From assembly GCA_021739695.1 (NCBI GenBank), contig JAIPBM010000014.1, forward strand, positions 36,066-100,065: DNA of 64,000 nucleotides. Direction: 5' to 3'. Within the stretch, counting starts at the first letter, position 1. Each line of letters opens with the position of its first letter. Of the stretch, positions 8,350-15,716 are shown one piece after another. The DNA is from Flavobacteriales bacterium (GTDB lineage: Bacteria > Bacteroidota > Bacteroidia > UBA10329). Made by a program: the position numbers and the translations under genes. Under the pieces are notes generated by a model that was not told where the DNA came from, searched no databases, and saw only the letters and a program-made list of their open reading frames with translations.

Positions 8350-9636
8350 TTGAAAAACCTCGGAAGCAACATCACCAAATGGTTGGCGAATTCGAATGGA
8401 TTCGTCCTTTCGGTGTACGCCATTGTAGCGGCATTTTCCACCTATTCATGCATGTACGCGTTTCGCAAACCGTTCTCGGCTGCGAGTTTTGATGGAGTGG
8501 ACGATATGTTCGGGCTTTCGTTCAAATCGGCCATTGTGATAGCGCAGGTTTTAGGCTACACGCTTTCTAAATTCATTGGAATAAAAGTGGTTTCCGAAAT
8601 GGGACGAAACAAGCGTGGTTTGGCCATTCTTACATTGATCGGAATTGCAGAACTAGCACTTCTCGGGTTTGCTGCTGTTCCGGTCAAATTCAAATTTTTG
8701 TTCTTATTCCTAAACGGAATTCCACTCGGAATGGTGTGGGGATTGGTCTTTAGTTTCTTGGAAGGAAGACGCTACACCGAACTGATGGGCGCTGGATTGT
8801 GCGCCAGCTTCATATTTGCTTCTGGCTTTGTGAAAAGCGTAGGAAAATGGCTGCTTATTGAAGGTGTATCCGATTTCTGGATGCCTTTTGCGGTGGGAGC
8901 GATTTTCGCTGTTCCGTTGCTGTTTTTCGTTAGCATGTTATCGCTATTGCCCGACCCATCTAAAGAAGACGAGGAACTGCGAACCAAGCGCGAACCGATG
9001 ACAGGTGCGCAACGAAAAGCGTTCTTCATGAACTTTGCCGGTGGATTGATTTCGCTGATCATCGTTTACATCATGCTCACTGCCTTCCGCGATTTCCGCG
9101 ACAATTTCATGGCTGAAATTCTTGGCCAATTAGGCTTTGGAGATACACCGGCCATTTTCACCACTACCGAAATCCCAGTGACGATTGGTGTGTTGCTGAT
9201 GTTGGCCTTCGTCATGTTCATCAGGAATAACATGTTGGCGCTCACCATCAATCATATCATTATCGGATTGGGCTGTGCGGCTGTTGGAGCCAGCACGTGG
9301 CTTTTTCATCACGATTTCATCGGACCCATTCCGTGGATCATGCTTACGGGTTTTGGCGCTTACATGGGCTACATTCCCTTCAATTGTATCCTTTTCGAGC
9401 GATTGATCGCGGCCTTCAAATACCCGAGCAACGCAGGCTTTCTCATCTACTTGGCTGATGCCTTCGGTTACCTCGGCAGCGTGGCTGTGCTATTTTACAA
9501 AGACTTCTTCGTCAGCGAGATGGATTGGCTCACATTTTTCACCTACGCATGCTACGCGCTCAGCATCGTTGGGGTGGTTTTCACCATCTTCGCCATCATT
9601 TATTTCGAACGTAGAAAACTGTTGCTCAACCGATGA
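8350..9636 (+). CDS. DUF5690 family multi-pass membrane transporter (MFS-like)
   Basis: 428 residues from a TTG at 8350 (TTGAAAAACCTCGG); no ATG precedes the first membrane segment. About 10-12 hydrophobic segments span the protein, with a charged cytoplasmic loop near 205-225 (PDPSKEDEELRTKREPMTG). The stretch SCMYAFRKPFSAASFDG followed by VIAQVLGYTLSKFIGIKVVS fits the DUF5690 group of Bacteroidota, which resembles organophosphate/phosphate antiporters of the major facilitator superfamily. Its place between the PHP phosphatase and PhnW makes it the candidate importer for 2-aminoethylphosphonate or a related compound, since no PhnCDE-type ABC system is present. Substrate is inferred from context only. 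Confidence 0.7.
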   Translation: MKNLGSNITKWLANSNGFVLSVYAIVAAFSTYSCMYAFRKPFSAASFDGVDDMFGLSFKSAIVIAQVLGYTLSKFIGIKVVSEMGRNKRGLAILTLIGIAELALLGFAAVPVKFKFLFLFLNGIPLGMVWGLVFSFLEGRRYTELMGAGLCASFIFASGFVKSVGKWLLIEGVSDFWMPFAVGAIFAVPLLFFVSMLSLLPDPSKEDEELRTKREPMTGAQRKAFFMNFAGGLISLIIVYIMLTAFRDFRDNFMAEILGQLGFGDTPAIFTTTEIPVTIGVLLMLAFVMFIRNNMLALTINHIIIGLGCAAVGASTWLFHHDFIGPIPWIMLTGFGAYMGYIPFNCILFERLIAAFKYPSNAGFLIYLADAFGYLGSVAVLFYKDFFVSEMDWLTFFTYACYALSIVGVVFTIFAIIYFERRKLLLNR

Positions 9637-9720
9637 ACAGAATACCTGAAGAACAGGAAAACAGAAGAATTGATTGCTCTGTGAACTCTGTGCCTCTTTT
9701 TGTGCCCTCTGTGGTTCAAC
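9633..9720. repeat. Intergenic repeat-like sequence
   Basis: Two low-complexity motifs follow one another. A GAACAGAA-rich part (9633-9668) resembles the flanks of the four-helix-bundle gene. A CTCTGTGnnCTCTGTGCCTC-type part (9677-9720) resembles, in inverted orientation, the CACGCAGAGGCGCGGAGAG stretch at 63769-63787. Copies elsewhere in the genome cannot be checked here. Confidence 0.4.
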
Positions 9721-9750
9721 TTATATGCATCATTCATAATTAGTATCACT

Positions 9751-10851
9751 TTGAAAGACAAACTGCTTTTTACCCCTGGTCCACTGACCACTTCCATGAC
9801 CGTGAAACAGGCCATGCTTCGCGATCTTGGCTCGCGCGATTTTGAGTTCATCAACCTCGTAAAAGAGATCAGAGATCAATTGCTCGAACTCGGAAACGTA
9901 AGTCAAGCAAAAGGCTATGAATGTGTAATCATGCAAGGTTCTGGAACTTTTGGGGTGGAAAGCATGATTTCTTCCGCTTTGGCGAAGGATGGTCATTTGT
10001 TGGTGTTGGTGAACGGGGCTTACGGAGAACGCATCTGCAAAATGGCGGAGGTTCATGGCTTCCGATACGATGCCTTGACCTACGATGAAGACCAAGCGCC
10101 TTCTGTTCAGGAATTGGACGATTTTCTTGCCAAAAACCCAAGCGTGTCGCATGTGGTTGTGGTGCATTGCGAGACCACCACGGGCATTTTCAATCCGATC
10201 AAAGAATACGGGATGGTGATCAGAAAGCATGGAAAACGCTACATGGTCGATGCCATGAGCAGTTTTGGTGCTGTACCTGTTGATCTGGCTGAGTGCAACA
10301 TCGACTTCCTTGTTTCGAGTAGCAACAAGTGTATTGAAGGCGTTCCGGGTTTCAGTTTCACCTTGGTAAGCCAAGCTGCGTTGAAGGAATGCGAAGGCCG
10401 TTCACGCACGCTAAGCCTCGACCTGTTTGCCCAATGGAAAGGACTGGAGAATAACGGTCAGTTCCGTTTTACACCGCCTACACATTCGCTGTTGGCCTAC
10501 CATCAGGCCATAAAAGAATTGTATGCAGAGGGTGGAGTGGAAGGCCGCTCAGCGCGTTATCAGAAGAATTATCAAACGCTTGTTGGCGGCATGCGCAATA
10601 TGGGTTTCACGGAGTACTTACCTGAAGAAAAACAGGGCTACATCATTACTACGTTCAATCATCCTGATAGCGCCAATTTCAACTTCAACGCATTTTACGA
10701 AAAGTTGAATGAGCGTGGTTTTGCCATCTATCCGGGAAAACTGACCAAAGCAGATTGCTTTCGAATTGGAAACATCGGCCGCATTTCAACAGAAGATGTG
10801 GAAGCCTTGCTTAGCGCTATTGCGGAGGTGAAGGCCGAAATGGGGTTCTGA
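9751..10851 (+). CDS. phnW: 2-aminoethylphosphonate--pyruvate transaminase
   Basis: 366 residues from the TTG at 9751. An in-frame ATG at 9700 adds 17 residues encoded by the intergenic repeat and is unlikely, because MKDKLLFTPGPLTTS is the usual family start. This PLP fold-type I enzyme transfers the amino group of 2-aminoethylphosphonate to pyruvate, giving phosphonoacetaldehyde and alanine. Visible features are MQGSGTFGVES (cofactor phosphate region), HCETTTGIFNPI, VDAMSSFGA (PLP aspartate), and SSNKCIEGVPGF with the PLP lysine K193, one residue from K194 of the Salmonella enzyme. Its product is the expected substrate of the HAD hydrolase at 5603, which links both ends of the cluster. Confidence 0.93.
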   Translation: MKDKLLFTPGPLTTSMTVKQAMLRDLGSRDFEFINLVKEIRDQLLELGNVSQAKGYECVIMQGSGTFGVESMISSALAKDGHLLVLVNGAYGERICKMAEVHGFRYDALTYDEDQAPSVQELDDFLAKNPSVSHVVVVHCETTTGIFNPIKEYGMVIRKHGKRYMVDAMSSFGAVPVDLAECNIDFLVSSSNKCIEGVPGFSFTLVSQAALKECEGRSRTLSLDLFAQWKGLENNGQFRFTPPTHSLLAYHQAIKELYAEGGVEGRSARYQKNYQTLVGGMRNMGFTEYLPEEKQGYIITTFNHPDSANFNFNAFYEKLNERGFAIYPGKLTKADCFRIGNIGRISTEDVEALLSAIAEVKAEMGF

Positions 10852-10870
10852 AAACGGTGAAATGAAAAAT

Positions 10871-10905
10871 GAAAAAGGAGAAAACGTTCAGTGACGTTTT
10901 TCATA
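10871..10905. terminator. Hairpin between convergent phnW and nucleotidyltransferase genes
   Basis: GAAAACGT-TCAGTG-ACGTTTTT with T- and A-rich flanks on both sides could stop transcription in both directions. The preceding GAAAAAGGAGAAAA is repeated in the hairpin at 11601. Confidence 0.55.
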
Positions 10906-10912
10906 TCTCAGC

Positions 10913-11386
10913 TTATCGTTTTTCTTCCCTCAACATTTGTAACTGCTGAATATCTAAAAGGTCTTTTGGCCTGCTGGATTTGATTTTGCTATTGATAAGG
11001 TCTTCATACGCAAGCACCCGATACTTCGCAATTTCGAGCGAGTTGATCGTGGTTGTTTCAGCATTGGTAAATGCTTCGTCAAATGTTTTTCCAGGATTGA
11101 AACGGGTAATAAGTTCTATTTCCTGAATAGGGGATATTTTGATGGAAATGTTCTGTTCAGCGCGTTTCACATCTTCAGGAAACGCATCAAAAGCATAGCC
11201 CATTTCGTTCAGAACAATTTTCAGGTGGTCAAGATTTTCTTGGCGAATGTCAATCCAAAAATCAACGTCTGTGGAATGCCGTTGGTAGCCGTGGAAATTA
11301 ACGGCACCACCACCCACCATTAGCATTTTTACTTCATGCTTATTTGCCAGTTCAATGAACTGTTGAACCTTGTCATCAAACTCCAT
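10913..11386 (-). CDS. Nucleotidyltransferase-fold protein (MNT/AbiEii-like)
   Basis: 157 residues from the ATG at 11384-11386; a longer reading extends into the upstream small gene and is not needed. The motif VGGGAVNFHGYQRHSTDVDF (about residues 23-42) is the G-G-x-A / D-x-D signature of the DNA polymerase beta-like nucleotidyltransferase fold. RPKDLLDIQQL near the C-terminus is also typical. Proteins of this group include AbiEii-type toxins and unassigned NTases. The start overlaps the stop of the upstream 63-residue protein by 11 bases, so the two form a coupled pair. Whether the pair is a toxin-antitoxin system is not shown. Confidence 0.65.
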   Translation of the reverse strand: MEFDDKVQQFIELANKHEVKMLMVGGGAVNFHGYQRHSTDVDFWIDIRQENLDHLKIVLNEMGYAFDAFPEDVKRAEQNISIKISPIQEIELITRFNPGKTFDEAFTNAETTTINSLEIAKYRVLAYEDLINSKIKSSRPKDLLDIQQLQMLREEKR

Positions 11387-11567
11387 CTTCCGATCTTGTA
11401 AGAACGAAGTTTCCTTTTTCAAGTGGTTTTGCCTTCGTTCCGAACTTGGTAAACTCACTCACCATTTTCAAGAAAACCTGCACGCGCTCCGCAGGAGACA
11501 AAGCCAAGAACTCCTCTTGCCGCCTGCGGTTGTTGTTCTCCTTTGTATCGAAAATGAGCTGTGACAT
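11376..11567 (-). CDS. Small conserved protein paired with the nucleotidyltransferase
   Basis: 63 residues: charged, with RRRQEEFLALSPAERVQVFL and ending KGNFVLTRSEDGV. No membrane segment or recognised domain. It overlaps the nucleotidyltransferase start by 11 bases, which implies co-translation. The two-gene layout resembles small-protein/NTase modules, but I do not recognise the family with confidence. Confidence 0.55.
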   Translation of the reverse strand: MSQLIFDTKENNNRRRQEEFLALSPAERVQVFLKMVSEFTKFGTKAKPLEKGNFVLTRSEDGV

Positions 11568-11600
11568 GATGTAAAGCTACGATGAAGAGAAAATAAAAAC

Positions 11601-11639
11601 GAAAAAGGAGAAAATGTCTAGCACGTTTTCTCCTTTTTC
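11601..11639. terminator. Long hairpin after pdxH
   Basis: Perfect 14-bp inverted repeat: GAAAAAGGAGAAAA and TTTTCTCCTTTTTC around an 11-base loop. It lies 5 bases past the pdxH stop and just upstream of the small-protein/NTase pair. On the minus strand it should terminate the pdxH transcript, although the stem is AT-rich. Confidence 0.6.
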
Positions 11640-11643
11640 CTCC

Positions 11644-12300
11644 CTACGGGGAAAGTTGCTCCATTGCCCATTCATCTCCGTTTTTGATGTAGACGAAACG
11701 ATCGTGTAAACGGCTTGGGCGACCTTGCCAGAACTCCAATCGTTCGGGAATGACCACGTAACCGCCCCAATGCGCAGGTCGCGGTATGTCACCATCACCG
11801 AATTTCGCTTCCAGTTCCTTTACCGAATTCTGTAGCTGACCTGGGCTCGAAACGATGCTGCTCTGTGCCGAAGCCCAAGCCCCGATTCTGCTTTCGCGCG
11901 GTCGCGATGCCCAGTATGCATCGGAATTTTCTTGCGAAACTTTGTGAATTGGTCCTTCGATGCGGATCTGTCGATCCAATTCGCTCCAATGGAAGTTGAG
12001 CGCTACGTACGGATTGGCAGCAATCTCAATGCCTTTGCGGCTGTTGTAGTTGGTGTAAAGCACAAATCCGTCTTCACTCACATCGCGCCAATACACGATG
12101 CGCGATGATGGACGGCCGTTTGCATTGACCGTACTCAGGCACATGGCATACGGGTCCAAGATCTGCGCGTTCACAGCTTCTTCCATCCATGTGGCAAACT
12201 GCTCCATGGGATTTTCGTTCAGGTCGGATTTGCTCAGCGGTTTGCTGGCAAAATCGCGCCTAACGGTATTGATGTAATTACGGACTTCTTCTAAACTCAT
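11644..12300 (-). CDS. pdxH: Pyridoxamine 5'-phosphate oxidase
   Basis: 218 residues from the ATG at 12298-12300 (MSLEEVRNYI...), matching the usual 210-220; a start 36 bases further up overlaps the mrr stop. PdxH uses FMN to oxidise pyridoxine or pyridoxamine phosphate to PLP. Family landmarks are PSSRIVYWRDVSEDGFVLYT, NSRKGIEIAANP, ALNFHWSELDRQIRIEG, YWASRPRESRIGAWAS and a C-terminal RPAHWGGYVVIP, then EFWQGRPSRLHDRF. It lies 10 bases downstream of the mrr-like gene. PLP is used by PhnW and the cystathionine enzyme nearby, but this is housekeeping and not evidence of a link. Confidence 0.93.
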   Translation of the reverse strand: MSLEEVRNYINTVRRDFASKPLSKSDLNENPMEQFATWMEEAVNAQILDPYAMCLSTVNANGRPSSRIVYWRDVSEDGFVLYTNYNSRKGIEIAANPYVALNFHWSELDRQIRIEGPIHKVSQENSDAYWASRPRESRIGAWASAQSSIVSSPGQLQNSVKELEAKFGDGDIPRPAHWGGYVVIPERLEFWQGRPSRLHDRFVYIKNGDEWAMEQLSP

Positions 12301-12310
12301 TTGTACCCAA

Positions 12311-13195
12311 TTACTGACCTTCGAAAAAGTCTTCATCTAATTCTTTAACTTCATAAATTGTTCGAACCTGAACTCCGACATTGAATTCATGCATCAAGTC
12401 TACTAACTTGTAACCATCAATCAATATTATAGAATGGTGCGCATCATTCGCCTTTTTCTCTGCACCACCATCAAAACTAGAAGTAGTAACGAAAACACCT
12501 TTACTAGTATCTCCACTCATCGCACCGATGAAATTTCTGATTTCTTTTTCACGAACCTTGTTTTCACCGTATCGCTTGGCTTGAATGTAGATTTTAGATA
12601 ACCCGAGTTTATCCTCGTTTATTATTCCGTCTATTCCTCCGTCACCTGACTTTGAAGTTTCTATGAAATCTCCATATCCCATTTTTTTCAAAAGGATCAG
12701 TATGACTTTTTCAAAGTAGTACGGGTCAATTGTTTTTAGTTTTTCAAGGAGTTCATTTTTAACCTGAAGTTCGATTTCCGAGAAGCCTGAATCTATCAGG
12801 TCCTGTGGTGAAGAATTGTCAATTTTTAAGTCCTTATGATTGTCTTTCTCTTTTTCATCTGAATAGAACTTCAAAAAGTCAGATTCACCCTCAACATCTT
12901 TTAATTTCAAGCCATCTCCTTGGACTTTACCTTTCTTAGTTATCTGAACCATCCCTCTCTCAGGATAAACGATGAACCCACCCTTTTTAAGATAGGACTT
13001 GCCCCAAGCAATTCTGTTCATGATAAGGACGTCACCGCTCTTCGTTTTTTCTTCCAAAAGTTCTTTAGGTAAGTGAGAATAATACTTCTCCACGACACGT
13101 TTTAACAGTTCTCTGTGATGAATCGTTTTCCCATCACTAAGAATATCCAGAATAGGGTTAAAAGTTTCGTGAAACTTGGGGAGTTCTGCTGTCAT
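12311..13195 (-). CDS. Mrr-family type IV restriction endonuclease
   Basis: 294 residues. The N-terminal 95 residues form the Mrr_N winged-helix domain (HRELLKRVVEKYY, MNRIAWGKSYLKKGG, ITKKGK). A charged linker follows (about 100-140). The C-terminal half is the Mrr catalytic domain of the PD-(D/E)xK fold: GDGGIDGII with D189, then YIQAKRYG with Q205-A206-K207. Such enzymes cut modified DNA and need no partner methylase; none is present here. By eye the gene is more AT-rich than pdxH or the phosphonate genes, which fits acquisition as a defence gene. It is intact. Confidence 0.85.
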   Translation of the reverse strand: MTAELPKFHETFNPILDILSDGKTIHHRELLKRVVEKYYSHLPKELLEEKTKSGDVLIMNRIAWGKSYLKKGGFIVYPERGMVQITKKGKVQGDGLKLKDVEGESDFLKFYSDEKEKDNHKDLKIDNSSPQDLIDSGFSEIELQVKNELLEKLKTIDPYYFEKVILILLKKMGYGDFIETSKSGDGGIDGIINEDKLGLSKIYIQAKRYGENKVREKEIRNFIGAMSGDTSKGVFVTTSSFDGGAEKKANDAHHSIILIDGYKLVDLMHEFNVGVQVRTIYEVKELDEDFFEGQ

Positions 13196-13232
13196 TCAAA
13201 CGGTTCATTTTGTGGACGTCCAAATTAGCCAA

Positions 13233-13556
13233 TTACGCATTCTCAAGCTGCCTCATCCGCATCACCAGATAGAGCGAAAAAGCCGCGGCAACACCGGGAA
13301 CTAATCCAATCAATAAGGCAATCCAACCGTACTTGATGCCTTTTTCGAACTTCTCGTAAACAACCCAAGCGGCAAGCACTAGCCAGCAACAAACGGCATC
13401 GGTAGCAAAGCCCGAAGAATAAGGATTTACGAATCCTGCTTTCACTGCAGCAACAATATCTGGGTCGGCAAAAAATACTGGGCCCATTGTAATGAAGAAG
13501 AATGCGGCAAAACCGATTCCGATGATTCCGAGCGTTGAGATGTAAGCTGTTTTCAT
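13233..13556 (-). CDS. DUF2834-like small membrane protein
   Basis: 107 residues with three hydrophobic segments (about 5-27, 48-66, 75-98). The pattern 'NPYSSGFATDAVCCWLVLAAW' followed by a charged YEKFEKGIKYGW loop and a third helix ending in RMRQLENA is like DUF2834 proteins. Its function is unknown. It stands alone, 37 bases from the mrr-like gene. Confidence 0.6.
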   Translation of the reverse strand: MKTAYISTLGIIGIGFAAFFFITMGPVFFADPDIVAAVKAGFVNPYSSGFATDAVCCWLVLAAWVVYEKFEKGIKYGWIALLIGLVPGVAAAFSLYLVMRMRQLENA

Positions 13557-13628
13557 TTTGGATGGATTTTGATGATGAACGAAGATATAACTGTTCCGAA
13601 CTTAATTCGATAGGTTTGAATCTCTCAA

Positions 13629-14942
13629 ATGAGCCAACAGAAACTCCTCATCATCGGCACTGTTTTTCCAGAACCGAATTCTTCGGCTGCGGGCAGTCGG
13701 ATGTTGCAGCTCATTGAGCTGTTCCAACGGCAAGCGTGGGAAATTACTTTCGCTAGTGCAGCCGCTGAAAGCGAGTTTGCTGTTGATCTTTCGGCCATTG
13801 GAGCAAAGCAGGTTTCCATTGAGTTGAACAGTTCCTCGTTCAATGATTTTGTTCGGGAACTCAATCCACAGATTGTGCTTTTCGACCGCTTCATGACCGA
13901 AGAGCAATTCGGTTGGCGCGTGGCGGATACTTGTCCGAATGCCTTGCGTGTTTTAGATACCGAAGACCTGCATTGTTTGCGCCATGCGCGTCATCAAGCC
14001 TTAAAAGAAAACCGAGAATTTGCTATCACGGACTTATTAAACGAACACGCCAAGCGCGAGATTGCGAGCATTTACCGTTGCGACCTATCGCTCATCATTT
14101 CCGAGTTCGAAATGGAGTTGCTGAGAACGGTTTTCAAAGTCGATGAAGACGTGCTTCATTATTTGCCTTTTATGCTGACCACGCAACGGCCCCCTCTAAC
14201 TCCCCCCAAGGGGAAGAAATGGAGCCATGAGCAAATGTTGGAGCAAGGTGACAGTTCCCCTTCCTTTCGGGGAGGGGTTAGGGGTGGGGTATTTGAGGAA
14301 AGACAACACTTCGTCACCATTGGTAATTTCCTGCATCCACCCAATTGGGACGCAGTGCAATACCTAAAATCAGACATCTGGCCGTTGATTCGAAAGCAAC
14401 TTCCTAAAGCTGAAATGCACGTTTATGGCGCTTATACCAGCGAAAAAGCCAAGCAACTTCATTCCCAAAAAGACGGATTTCTCATTCTCGGAAGAGCGGA
14501 AAATGCCAAAGAAGTAATCAGTAAAGCGAAAGTGCTTTTAGCGCCATTGCGTTTTGGTGCAGGACTGAAAGGAAAACTGGTGGAAGCTATGCAGTGCGGT
14601 ACGCCAAGCGTCACCACTTCAATAGGTGCAGAAGCCATGCACGGTTACTTGCCGTGGAGCGGTGCAGTTGCCGATTCACCAAAAGAATTCGCGCAAGCGG
14701 CTATAGAACTTTACACAGATAAATCCGCTTGGGAAACGGCTCAGATAAATGGCGTTTCCATCATCAATCAGATCTATCCGAAGGAGAAATTGGGTTTAGA
14801 ATTCATTCATCGATTGGAAAATCTACAATCCAATTTGGAAAGCCATCGCCAACAGAATTTCATCGGTTCTATGCTAATGCATCATAGCATGCGCAGCACG
14901 GAGTTTATGAGCCGTTGGATAGAGGCGAAGAATAAAAGGTAG
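13629..14942 (+). CDS. Glycosyltransferase (GT4-like) with an in-frame palindromic-repeat insertion
   Basis: 437 residues. The N-terminal half (LLIIGTVFPEPNSSAAGSRM, AGSRMLQLIELF) is a GT-B acceptor domain. The C-terminal half has the nucleotide-sugar donor motif: AKVLLAPLRFGAGLKGKLVE, then EAMQCGTPSVTTSIGAEAM. Between LPFMLTT and EERQHFVTIGNFLHPPN lie about 35 residues rich in P, G, K and S (PPLTPPKGKK ... SPSFRGGVRGG) encoded by an inverted DNA repeat at 14189-14291. This insertion falls in the linker between the two Rossmann domains and keeps the frame. The sugar and acceptor cannot be told. Confidence 0.8.
   Translation: MSQQKLLIIGTVFPEPNSSAAGSRMLQLIELFQRQAWEITFASAAAESEFAVDLSAIGAKQVSIELNSSSFNDFVRELNPQIVLFDRFMTEEQFGWRVADTCPNALRVLDTEDLHCLRHARHQALKENREFAITDLLNEHAKREIASIYRCDLSLIISEFEMELLRTVFKVDEDVLHYLPFMLTTQRPPLTPPKGKKWSHEQMLEQGDSSPSFRGGVRGGVFEERQHFVTIGNFLHPPNWDAVQYLKSDIWPLIRKQLPKAEMHVYGAYTSEKAKQLHSQKDGFLILGRAENAKEVISKAKVLLAPLRFGAGLKGKLVEAMQCGTPSVTTSIGAEAMHGYLPWSGAVADSPKEFAQAAIELYTDKSAWETAQINGVSIINQIYPKEKLGLEFIHRLENLQSNLESHRQQNFIGSMLMHHSMRSTEFMSRWIEAKNKR
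14189..14291. repeat. Palindromic CCCCTAACCCC-type repeat inside a coding sequence
   Basis: The left arm (14189-14216, CCCCCTCTAACTCCCCCCAA) is an imperfect reverse complement of the right arm (14254-14291, containing CGGGGAGGGGTTAGGGG). The pair and its 37-base spacer add whole codons to the glycosyltransferase and contain no stop in that frame. Confidence 0.8.
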
Positions 14943-14948
14943 GAGGCC

Positions 14949-15003
14949 TCACCCTGAACTTGTTTCAGGGTCTAAAGCAGATGCTGAAACGAGTTCAGCA
15001 TGA
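14949..15003. repeat. Intergenic palindrome (CCTGAAC/GTTCAG type)
   Basis: TCACCCTGAACTTGTTTCAG is mirrored by the arm whose reverse complement is TCATGCTGAACTCGTTTCAG, around an AAAGC loop. It sits between the convergent glycosyltransferase and nitroreductase genes. It resembles a dispersed Bacteroidota palindrome and may act as a bidirectional terminator, although it lacks a T-run. Confidence 0.6.
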
Positions 15004-15006
15004 ACG

Positions 15007-15675
15007 TTAGTAAAACACCGCTACTTCCTCCAACGTTTTTCGTTCCAGATCAGGCACTTCAGCACCTTTAGCAGCATATCCCACAGGAATCAACAGAAAC
15101 GGTTTTTCGTTCTCAGGACGATTTAAAACTTTCGAAAGAAAATTCATCGGGCTCGGAGTGTGCGTCAAAGCCACCAAACCAGCATTATGAATGGCTGCTA
15201 AGAGAAAACCACTTGCCAAACCGACACTTTCAGTTGCGTAATAGTTATTCTTCTTTTCGCTATCGACCAATTCATAAGAGCGTTTCATCACTATAATGAG
15301 CCATGGAGCGATTTCCAGAAATGGCTTGATGTGGTCGGTGCCGAAAGGTTCCAGGTCTTTGAGCCAACGCTCACTCATTCGTCCGTGGTAATTCTCATAC
15401 TCTTCTTTTTCTGCGGCTTCGCGAATTTTCGATTTAATGTCTGCAGAACTCACTGCACAGAAAGTCCATGGCTGCATGTGCGCACCTGATGGCGCTGTTG
15501 AAGCAGTTCGAATCAGATTCTCAATCACTTCTCTCGGAACAGGTTTGTCCGAGAACGTCCGCAAGGATCTGCGCTTATTCATGAATTGGTAAAAATCTGT
15601 CGACCGTTGATGCATTTCTGCTTCGGGGAAATTAAGTGGCCCGTAAGGAATGAAGCCGTCTTTCGAATCTGTCAT
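15007..15675 (-). CDS. Nitroreductase-family flavoprotein, iodotyrosine-deiodinase-like
   Basis: 222 residues. FMN-binding nitroreductase landmarks are RRSLRTFSDKPVP, TASTAPSGAHMQPW and a C-terminal LIPVGYAA. The lid that distinguishes iodotyrosine deiodinase (IYD) within this superfamily is present: E92, Y96 and K117 in EEYENYHGRM ... FGTDHIKPFL. These have the same 4- and 21-residue spacing as E157, Y161 and K182 of human IYD, which clamp the substrate zwitterion. A reductive dehalogenase of halotyrosines is therefore a reasonable prediction. The gene stands alone and is divergent from the cystathionine gene. A general nitroreductase cannot be excluded. Confidence 0.75.
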   Translation of the reverse strand: MTDSKDGFIPYGPLNFPEAEMHQRSTDFYQFMNKRRSLRTFSDKPVPREVIENLIRTASTAPSGAHMQPWTFCAVSSADIKSKIREAAEKEEYENYHGRMSERWLKDLEPFGTDHIKPFLEIAPWLIIVMKRSYELVDSEKKNNYYATESVGLASGFLLAAIHNAGLVALTHTPSPMNFLSKVLNRPENEKPFLLIPVGYAAKGAEVPDLERKTLEEVAVFY

Positions 15676-15716
15676 CTTCTGTGCTTTGGGTTATGAAGCT
15701 AGTATAAAGATTCCTA

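Noticed and set aside
9700..9750. ATG start for PhnW within intergenic repeat sequence
   Set aside because: The added residues are coded by the repeat-like stretch and are hydrophobic; the family starts at KDKLLFTPGP.
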